In this document: positions 55,330 through 64,000 of the stretch, in pieces
Layout: each line of letters begins with the position of its first letter
Position numbering within the stretch: position 1 is the stretch's first letter
DNA from: Piper betle
Taxonomy: Eukaryota; Streptophyta; Magnoliopsida; Piperales; Piperaceae
NCBI GenBank assembly: GCA_033002965.1
Contig: JAURVB010013109.1
Location: 1 to 64,000 of the forward strand
DNA: 64,000 nt
Reading direction: 5' to 3'
Made by a program: the position numbers and the translations under genes
Notes under the pieces: generated by a model
Databases searched by the model: none
What the model was told of the DNA's origin: nothing
What the model saw: the letters and a program-made list of their open reading frames with translations, nothing else

Positions 55330-56406
55330 CCATTTGGGCCTCCTTTTCCCCTTTCTTTTCCCCTCCAATCGAAGTACTCCTTCCTCATTTCTTTTTATTT
55401 TGGGCATGATCTATAGGTTTTTGTATGTATATTTTCATGTTTAGGCATGTAGATAGCTAGATAATCATCGTATCACGTAGATCTATCAATTTTTTAGTTG
55501 ATTTTGCAATAAAATTTTGATTTTTATGTTTTTTGTGATTTTTGAGTGTTAAATATAATATAATAATTGTGTTGGCCTAAATTTATAAAATCTACCAACT
55601 AATTTACCTAATAATGGTTGAAACTATAAAAAGATTAAAACTTTATAATTTTTCAGTCACATTTGGTTGATCTCGTTTTGCATGCCCAATTGATTATTTA
55701 ATTAAATAGTTCAAATAATAATATTTTAACTTGTATTTGATTGTGAAATAGTCACAATGAATAAATATTAAGTTAATTGATAATTAACTTAATTATCATA
55801 ATTAACTAAATGATATAATATTATTTTCATAATGATAATTTTTAACTCACAATTACAGGGTGTGACATGAAATCTTTTAAGTTATTTGGATTATATTTGC
55901 TACGACAAAATTATTATCAAGATTAAGTTTAAATAATTGACCTAAAATTTTAAGTTATTTTTCATAATGTTATCTGGATTTTATTCTCGATTAGCGTGAT
56001 CAGGTATCTCAGTAAGATTGCTCTCAATCTTCTGGACATTTTGATATCTCTAGTTACATGGGTGAATCCTGAAATTCATTTCATAAAATACCGAGATCTT
56101 TGTTTTGACATCTTTATTGATTTATTAGAATCTCGTTCAATTTTTGTCACACTCAGCATGTGAATGTGAAGTGATTACTGTGAGATGTGAGTCCCACCGG
56201 CCTCACATGTCTGTTAGGACTCCTATATGCTTGATATATTATTTGGCTCTATCACACTTTTGATTAATATCGTACGACGTAATTAGTGGTATTCTATTAA
56301 ATCCCGCTACCTACATGTCATCTTACTGAGTTTTTCGAATTAATAAATCACCTCACAAGTCTTCATAGGCCATGTCGGTACCCACATGTGGTGCTTGCTT
56401 TGGCAG

Positions 56407-56474
<68 letters not shown>

Positions 56475-57770
56475 TACTAGCCGTGTTTATATCTTCCATG
56501 TGCATGCTTCTTATTGAGTATATCTGGGTCATGTGATGTTGTGGTGATATTGGTGTAGCCCCTATTGACCATAGTAATGGCATGTTATCATTGAGAATCT
56601 TCGATTCATGTTCATATATATTTCTATGATTATGATGAAGCCCTATTGGCCATACTCAATATTATGATGTGGGTGTGGAGAAATTTCTAATTTCGTGATA
56701 AAGTTTTTCGTTGATGATGAGTCATCTATTTGCAAGTTTGAAAAATTATTTTCTGTAGTTATTTTCGAACTGGTAATATTTGATTATTGATGTATGCTTT
56801 ATGTATAATTCGGTGTTGCAGGTTTGGCCGAAGAGACGAAAGGATCGAGAATGTGTTGTGGTTTGCTAATGAGAGGCCATGGGTTGTTGATGTAAATATT
56901 ATGTGTGGGCAGTGAGCCAATATAATTATCCATGTAGGGTCTTTAAGCCATATGATGAGAATAGTATTTAAGGCTTATGAGCCACTATAAATACTCTTGT
57001 ATAAGAGCTTACGGGCTTTTTAAATGGATTGCAGAGTTTCCTTGTGTGTGAATGTATGAATATAATTACCCCTGACCTGTATTTGATTTGCTTTGTAAAC
57101 GGTATACTCTTGATCACGTAGGTCTAACCATTTCGTGCAGGAATTTTCCACGCCCGATAGTCCTAGAATTTAAGAATAAAATTAACCCACGTACACTAAA
57201 CTATGTTACCTGCGTAAGTACCTAGAGCGAAGAAGAAATATGGGTTGAAGGAACTTCTGAGTTTTGTTTTGTACGTTGAAGATGTGAAGACGAGGCAAGC
57301 CAACATCATGAAGAATGTAAATTTTGATTGTAAATACCATGTGAATGTGATGTGAACGAGGTGAAATACCTTTAGAATGCTTATGCATGTGAAATGCGTA
57401 AAATGTGAATGTCTTTATGTGGATTTTATAAATTGTAAAATTTTATAAGTTTGTAAAATTTTTCCCACGTCCTAGTGACAGGAAAGATTCTACCAGATTT
57501 TTCCTAGGATTCAAAGTCTCCTCTATAATTTAGATTTATTTAAGATGTCTTATTTGCATGATCTCAGCCCTAGGTATCTGTGCATATTTTTTTGTGTAGT
57601 CATGTATGTTTTAGTTACATATTAAATTCCCTCGAGCTTTCCATATTTTTACACCTCGAGTAGTTAAGTCTGTATTGTGGGTCAGTATATATTTAAGTTG
57701 AACAATAATAGTGGTTCATAATTTAATACTTTGATTCGGTACGCGCCACAAACCGAATTAGGATGTTACA
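55330..57770 (+). other. Noncoding DNA, possible right part of another E1/E2-type element
   Basis: Ends with gaattaggatgttaca at 57754-57769, resembling the ends of E1 and E2 (aacggggtgttata), but no matching left end or duplication was found. An (AT)n tract of about 60 bp lies at 56413-56472. No gene. Confidence 0.3.
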
Positions 57771-58551
57771 AGTCCATCATGAAAATCTCCACGGCTTGCA
57801 TCAAGATGGCAATTATCTGGACCAAACATGATACAATCCTTTCAAGTATTGTTTCTTAACATCAAAACAAGTTTAGAGACGGTGTCATATAAATAGATGT
57901 TACTTATTACTTATTATTAATCCCAAAGTAGTGAACCCTAGTTGCTTCAAAATTCATGATTACAATTTTGAAGAAGTAAACGATTATTTCATATATATAA
58001 TTAGTACCGAAATATGCAGCTACATTAAATTCCACAAAAAACGCATTGTACTCCAGGAAATTAATCACGCAGTTAGTTCTTCAAGTCTGACCATCATGTT
58101 AGGCTTTCAGATCTATATTAAAATAACCCACAGGAAGTAATAAAACTAATGATTCGTAACACTGGTCGACAAGCAACTCTGTGTACATAAAATGCTTGAT
58201 TTGTGAAGAAGCGCATGAAAAATTGCCATTCAACTGCGATATTTATAGCCTATAAATTAAATTAGTACAAATGAATATTCCTTTCGAAGCACAAAAAGCC
58301 AATATGCATTTATAAAGTCCTTGACCTTCTATAACTAGATTAAATTTAAAACCCCTGATGACCTAGCATAAGCTTGTTGGAAATTATTAATTCTAAATTA
58401 TTGGATATTTCTTATAAGTATGAGGAGGTTTGTATATTTTTTATAAATGAAGAATCTATACAATGTTCTTAGGTCAATGAAGAGCCCGAAGACAGGAATT
58501 TCAAAAGATAACAGTGTATGTAAACGTGATTAGGTGTGATAGGCATCAAGG

Positions 58552-58627
<76 letters not shown>

Positions 58628-59192
58628 TGGGGTTTTCATCTTGAACTGAGATTTATAAATTGGGCTCTTTTGTGAATTCACTAGTAGGCTCTAAGGTGTT
58701 ATATATATATATATATATATATTATCAAATTTCTTTTTATATTATTGAATTAAAATTATCCTCAATATTTATATTTTGTTCTTATCAAGTTTTTCCCATA
58801 TTTCTACCTTTATCAAAGCTCATGATGCCTTATTATCCGGAAACTTTTAATCATGCCTCTATTTTTACTCTAATGCATAAGCATGCACATTAACAATATT
58901 TATAACACAATTAATTAGAATTTCTGATACAACTTTAAAGGAAGTAGAAACTGTTCACAAGTATTATAAGCCAACATATATATTCACGCAACAATGGAAT
59001 TCATATAATTATATATTCAAAATCCGGGTATCTTAACATTTTCCAATATTTTCTTGTGGCAAACTTATACATATGTAACTAGTTGCTAAATTATTTGAAC
59101 CTAGAAAATGGTGGTTGATGAGCAAACTAGTCCAAATTATCATCCAGTACAACGCATGCAAGCTTTTTTTAATACACCTAAGCATGCAAGTT
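57771..59192. repeat. Intergenic with microsatellites
   Basis: (TCTA)n at about 58552-58592 is followed by (TA)n at 58594-58625; a further (AT)n lies at 58699-58721. No gene. Confidence 0.6.
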
Positions 59193-59197
59193 GAAGA

Positions 59198-59387
59198 TAT
59201 TAGGTTTATTCTACATCGGTCGTAGATGATATTAGTAAATAGTTTATAGGGTAATAGAAAAGTCTTATTCTATGAGCTAGCCTTTAGATTAAGAGGGGTA
59301 CTTATTACAACTCCGTAAGTCTCTTTTGGATTAAGAGAGGCATGTGACACTTATTGCAAGTCCCTTTTGGGCTCAAAAGACCTAACA
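59198..59387 (+). repeat. Left LTR of the TRIM-type element
   Basis: About 190 bp, starting ta (decayed TG) and ending aaca, immediately followed by the primer site. Confidence 0.8.
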
Positions 59388-59388
59388 A

Positions 59389-59400
59389 TGGTATCAGAGC
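59389..59400 (+). promoter_or_regulatory. Primer-binding site (initiator Met tRNA)
   Basis: tggtatcagagc, the perfect 12-base complement of plant initiator-Met tRNA, one base after the LTR. Confidence 0.9.
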
Positions 59401-60229
59401 CAGGTTGAATTCGGGTTACGTGGTGAAGTATGAGTTTCCTCAGACAATGATAGTTTCGAGGTTGCCTGATGTATGATGGGGAGTTGTTGGGTTAAGTGGT
59501 GAAGTATGAAGGAAGTATGAGCCCGATGTATGAAGGGGAGTTGTTGGGTTAAGTGGTGAAGTATGAGGGAAATATAAGTTCCCTCAGATGATGATAGTTT
59601 TGAGGTTGCCCGATGTGTGAAGGGGAGTTATTGGGTTTATCCCACATTGGTCGTGGATAATGTTAGTGAGTTGTATATAGGCTAATGAGAAAACCTTATT
59701 CTCTAAGCTAGTTTTTGAATTAAGAGAGGCATGTTGTTAAGTTTATCCTACATCAGTCGTGGATGATATTGGTGAGTTGTATATAGGCTAATGGGAAAGC
59801 CTTATTTTCTAAGCTAACTTTTAAATTTGATCATGGATGATATTGGTGAATTGTATATAAGCTAATGAGAAAGCCTTATTCCCTAAGGTAGCTTTTGAAT
59901 TAAGAGAGGCTGCTTTTGAATTAAGAGAGGCATGTTGTTGGGTTTATCCTATAGGCTAACTAGATCGGTCTAACCACATCGGTCATGGATAATGTTGGCG
60001 AGTTATATATACGCTAATGAGAAAGCCTTAATCCCTAAACTAACTTTAAGAGAGGCATGTGGATGATGTTGGTGTGTTGGTGAATTGTATATAGGCTAGT
60101 AAGTGGTGAGTTGTATATAGGTTAAATGGGAAAGCCTTATTCCCTTGGTGAGTTGTATATAGGCTAATGGGAAAGCCTTATTATAAGATCCATCAACTTG
60201 TTATATATAGGCTAATAGGAAAGCTTTAT

Positions 60230-60691
60230 TGTGAAATCCCTCGACTTAGTCCGACATCTAATACCTACCTGGCAAAGATCATGTTTATAAGTGGGAATGG
60301 ACTATAAATCTTTAACTTGGTTAACCACTTTTGAAGAGATGACTAAGCCCATTATGTTGTACTTTGGGCCAGGTCGTTATAAATGGTATCAGAGCAACCT
60401 GATTTCGTGTTAAATAATGGGCTAGACTACAGATGTTGGCTAAGGTTTCCGGTCACGGGCCAGAGAAGGACGTGTTTTGAGGCTAACAACAGAGGTTGTG
60501 TGTAGGAATTACGGGGGCGAAATTTTCTAAGGTGGGCGGATTGTGAGATCCCTCAACTTAGTCCCACATTTAATACCTACCAAGCAAAAATCATGTTTAA
60601 GTGGGAATAGACTATATATCTTTAACTTGGTTCACCACGTTTAAAGAAATGACTTAGCTCATTAAGTTACACTTTGGGCTGGGTCGTTACA
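60230..60691 (+). mobile_element. Complete second-family TRIM, nested
   Basis: A 462-bp element: LTRs at 60230-60381 and 60542-60691 share tcaacttagtcccacat-like and tctttaacttggtt words and end gtcgtta(t/c)a. Primer site tggtatcagagc at 60384-60395. A purine-rich ggtgggcgga precedes the right LTR. Target duplication tttat/cttat (60225-60229 and 60692-60696); the host repeat elsewhere reads agccttattccctaag, so the original target was cttat and one copy has mutated. Noncoding internal region of about 160 bp. Confidence 0.9.
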
Positions 60692-61918
60692 CTTATTCCC
60701 TAAGCTAGCTTTAAGTGAGGCCCGTTGTTGGGTTTATCCCACATTGGTCGTAGATGATGTCTATGAGTTGTTGGGTTTATCTCACATCGGTCGTTGATGA
60801 TGTTGATGAGTTGTATATAGGCTAATGGGAAAGCCTAGTTTTTAGATTAGGAGAGGTCTGTTGTTGGGTTTATCCCACATCAGTTAGGCTAATGGGAAAG
60901 TCTTATTCCCTAAGCTAGCTTTAAGAGAGGCCTGTTGTTGGGTTTATCCCACATTGGTCGTGGACGATGTTGATGAGTTGTATATAGGCTAATGGGAAAG
61001 CGGGTTTATCCCACATCGGTCATGGACGATGTTGATGAGTTGAATATAGGCTAATGGGAAAGCTTAGTTTTTTCTTTAAGAGAGGCCTGTTGTTGGGTTT
61101 ATCCCAGATTGGTCGTGGACGATGTTGATGAGTTGTATATAAGCTAATGGGAAAGCGGGTTTATCCCACATCGGTCGTGGGCGATGTTGATGAGTTGTAT
61201 ATAGGCTAATGAGAAAGCCTTTTTAGATTAAGAGAGGTCTGTTGTTGGGTTTATCCCATATCAATCGTGGTTGATGTTGATGAGTTATATATAGGCTAAT
61301 GGGAAACTCTTATTCCCTAAGCTAGGGCCAGTGACACCTATTTTAAGTCCCTTTTGGGGGTCTTTAAGCTAGCTTTTAGAGTAAGAGAGACCTGTGACTC
61401 CTATTTTAAGTCCCTTTTAGCGGCCCAAAAAAGTCTAACTTGATGATTTATATTTTAAGTCCCTTTTGGGGGTCCCTAAGCTAACTTTTGGAGTAAGAGA
61501 AATATGTGACACCTATTTTAAGTCCCTTTTGGGGGCCCAAAAGGGTGTAACCAAATGGTTTAAGGCTTTTGTAGTTAGAGAGGCTTGTGATACCTATTTT
61601 AAGTCCTTTTTGGGGGCCCAAAAGGGTCTAACCCAATGATTTAAGGATTGTGGATGATGTTGGCAAATTGTATATAGGCTAATGGCTAACTTGATGATTT
61701 AAGGGTCGTAGATAATGTTGGTGAGTTGTATATAGGCTAATGAGAAAACCTTATTCCCTAAGCTAGCTTTTGGTTTAAGAGAGACTTGTGACATATATTT
61801 TAAGTCCATTTTTGGGGCCCAAAAATGTCTAACCTAATGATTCAAGGATAGTTTGCCAAATAAAGGGGAGATTGTCAAACGATGATGATTTTGGGATTGC
61901 CGAATGTGTGAAAGGAAG

Positions 61919-62073
61919 TTGTTGGGTTTATCCCACATCGGGCGTGGATGATGTCGGTGACTAGTATAGAGGCTAATGGAAAAACCTTATTTCCTAAGCT
62001 AGCTTTTGGATTAAGAGAGGCCCGTGACACCTATTGTAAATCCCTTTTAGGGGTGGGCCCAAAGGGCCTAATA
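61919..62073 (+). repeat. Right LTR of the TRIM-type element
   Basis: tgttgggtttatcccacatc to cctaata; preceded by a purine-rich gtgtgaaaggaag and followed by the GAAGA duplication. Confidence 0.8.
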
Positions 62074-62199
62074 GAAGAGGACACAAGAAACAAATTAATT
62101 AGAGAGGGAATTACAGAACTCACCTTAAAATATTGTTTGACACTCAATGTCCTCTTCCTCTGTGTTCACATGATTTTACTAGCACCATCCATGCTAGGT

Positions 62200-62814
62200 G
62201 TCACGACCTTGATGCATGGTCAGGCCGGGTGCTAGGATTTTGGTGGTTGGTCCTAGTATTCCAGCGTCCATGAGGGGTAGCGTGGCTATCCGAGTGGTGG
62301 AGACAACCTACCGAGGCTAATCCGTGTTATGGTTGTAGGTGACGGACTTGGTGCACTGATGTTGTCGTGATGACCGAGAGCTGCTAGGAGCAGAGGGCCG
62401 GGAGACAGTGACCGAGAAACCTCAAGTAGCGCTAGGCGGGTTATGCTATGATCAAGCAGCCTGGCTGAGCGGAGCAAGCAAATTGGCGAGCGTGTCAGCA
62501 TAGCGAGGTTGGGCATGACCGAGGTGCCGAGCACTGCCGAGCGAGTTACCGAGTGTGGACGAGCATTGTTGATCAGCGTGACCGAGCAGTATGAGCGGGG
62601 TACCAAGCAGCATGACCGATCCGTGTATCGAGCATAATACCAGTACTTGGTGTCGGCATGGTCTGTGCAGCGGGTGCGGGCATGCGCGTGCGGGTGAGCG
62701 AATGGCGTGATCGGTATCTAGGTCGGTAGCAGGTGCGTGATCGGTAGTGGTGCACGGGCGTCTGCGCTAGTGCGTGTCGACCCAAATAGCGGCACCACCA
62801 AGAGTTGGCTAGAG
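62200..62814. other. GC-richer noncoding DNA with accgagc-type motifs
   Basis: Variants of gaccgagcagt, gagcgagttaccgag and catgaccga recur without strict period. It starts near tgtcacgacc, a common LTR-like start, but no partner was found. No gene. Confidence 0.35.
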
Positions 62815-64000
62815 TGTAACGACCCGCCATTTTTAACGATATTGTGGGCCTCGCTGGCCAGATATTACTCAAAATTTAACAAAAACTAACCCTATAACGA
62901 CCTAGTCCTAACCGGACAGGGTGTTACTTAAAAGGTTACATGAATAATATGAAAGCAAATAAGTCTAGCATTTCTAACTTAAAAGAACTCATGTTTTAAT
63001 TGACAATGCATGAAGTAATTATCCCACAGTCTTGGACCGTTTTCAATAGCCACATTTATAACACAAGAAAAGTAAAAAGAAGTCTTGCTTATTCTCTGTT
63101 CACCACCTGAGTTGGTAGAAGAACCACCCTGTCGTCTTTTAGTCTTTAGTTCCAGCTGCTAACCTGCGGAGGCAACTCTGCGTTAGTGATTAACCACTAA
63201 GCCGTATAATTAAAGAAAACAAGTCCATAAACTCCCTATCATTATCTATAATATTGGCAGTTGTGACCATTCCAACATGTCCATTTATTAGCTGATGGCT
63301 CAGTCCACCATATCCATTAGTTGGCTGATGGCTCAGTCCACCATGTCCATTTATTGGCTGATGGGTCAGTCCATCATGTCCATTACCGGCTGACGAGTCC
63401 AGTCCGCCATGTTTGTTATTGGCTGGTGAGTCTAATCCACCATGTCCATTAGATGGCTGATGGGTCAGTCCACCATGTCCATCTATTGGCTGATGGGTCA
63501 GTCCACCATGTCTGTAATTGGCTGGCGAGTGCAACCTGCTATGTCCAATTTATTGGCTAATGGGTCAGTCCATCATGTCCATTACCGGCTGGCGAGTCCA
63601 ATCCGCCATGTCCGTTATTGGCTAGTGAGTCCAATCCACCATATCCGTAATTTGCTGGCGAGTTCAATCCGCCATGTCCAATTTATTGGCTGATGGGTCA
63701 GTCCATCATGTCTATTATTTGATTATGAAGGGCGTAGCCCGTGTCAGACTGAATTAATTCCTTGACCCCAGTTGCACTCGGTGCATGGTGGTCGAATCTG
63801 GGCTCAGGTTGACAAGGTTGTCCACAAGAGAAAATACAACATTTTAAATAATTATACGGACCTGGATATTTCAAACTTGCAGCTGTGACCAATGATCCTA
63901 ATTTGAACGAGGACATAAAATTATACTCATGTGATATAATCATTTAAATCCTACTTTACATTAATAATCTAGATCATAATTAACACTTAACAAATAATAA
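62815..64000 (-). mobile_element. Possible retroelement end running off the window
   Basis: tgtaacgacccgccat at 62815 resembles the plus-strand left edge of E1 (tgtaacacctc). The other end would lie beyond the window, so this is tentative. It contains the 33-bp array. Confidence 0.3.
63281..63712. repeat. 33-bp tandem array, about 13 units
   Basis: Unit: tccatttattggctgatggg followed by tcagtccaccatg, with a second variant reading ggctggcgagtccaatcc. Most units are 33 bp and two are 34. On the minus strand the left two-thirds stays open as an 11-residue repeat (NGHGGLTHQPI and variants). Confidence 0.9.

Larger units (their letters stand above)
59198..62073 (+). mobile_element. TRIM-type element with an internal array of LTR fragments
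   Basis: Bounded by a perfect 5-bp duplication GAAGA (59193-59197 and 62074-62078). The left LTR ends cctaaca and the right ends cctaata. A textbook primer site follows the left LTR. The interior repeats pieces of the LTR: gggtttatcccacatcggtc with gagttgtatataggctaatg occurs about a dozen times, and the LTR 3' half (attttaagtccc, tttgggggcccaaaaggg) several times. No protein is encoded. A different complete TRIM interrupts it at 60230-60691. The family matches 7971-9176 in reverse orientation. Confidence 0.85.

Noticed and set aside
54905..55444. 142-155 residue frames on both strands
   Set aside because: Artefacts of the polypyrimidine tract; low-complexity in every frame.
63281..63712. 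CRISPR-like array
   Set aside because: Units are contiguous and similar throughout with no unique spacers, in plant DNA.

Overview
This is plant nuclear DNA: AT-rich intergenic sequence, split genes with GT-AG introns, class III peroxidases, and many LTR, TRIM, hAT and MITE insertions. GC-rich first exons inside an AT-rich background (ATG1-like kinase, PPR gene) suggest a monocot, but the species cannot be fixed from the sequence. Nothing prokaryotic was seen.

Layout. 0.7-4.6 kb: minus-strand ATG1-family autophagy kinase with an intact kinase domain and a damaged 3' end; a Tourist-like MITE lies in its longest intron. 8.0-9.2 kb: two tandem TRIM-like mini-retroelements. 10.4-12.6 kb: soluble inorganic pyrophosphatase gene, one base short of an open frame. 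13-15.2 kb: AT-rich tandem repeats. 15.3-16.3 kb: C-terminal exon of a NAC-alpha-like gene split by a hAT-type element with a perfect 8-bp target duplication. 17.7-19.7 kb and 32.4-34.0 kb: two intact four-exon class III peroxidase genes with identical exon phasing, evidently old duplicates. Between them, 20.6-26.2 kb holds two large TG...A elements of one family, one inside the other in opposite orientation and each with its own 5-bp target duplication; a PPR gene with three single-base frame breaks lies at 28.8-29.6 kb.

34.4-36.1 kb: a gene of unknown function with phase-0 exons. 37.5-39.1 kb: a second hAT-family element keeping a decayed BED-finger fragment. 40.7-47.9 kb: a complete, very young Ty3/gypsy chromovirus on the minus strand with one 1517-codon gag-pol frame. 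49.3-50.3 kb: a decayed, apparently intronless DRM-type DNA methyltransferase pseudogene. 50.3-59.2 kb: no recognisable gene. 59.2-62.1 kb: a TRIM-type element whose interior is an array of partial LTR copies, bounded by a 5-bp duplication and carrying a second, complete TRIM nested inside. 63.3-63.7 kb: a 13-unit 33-bp tandem array.

The genes do not form a pathway. The main interest is the stratigraphy of nested insertions, several of which can be proved from target duplications, and a pattern of single-base deletions in C/G runs that may be assembly error rather than true gene death.
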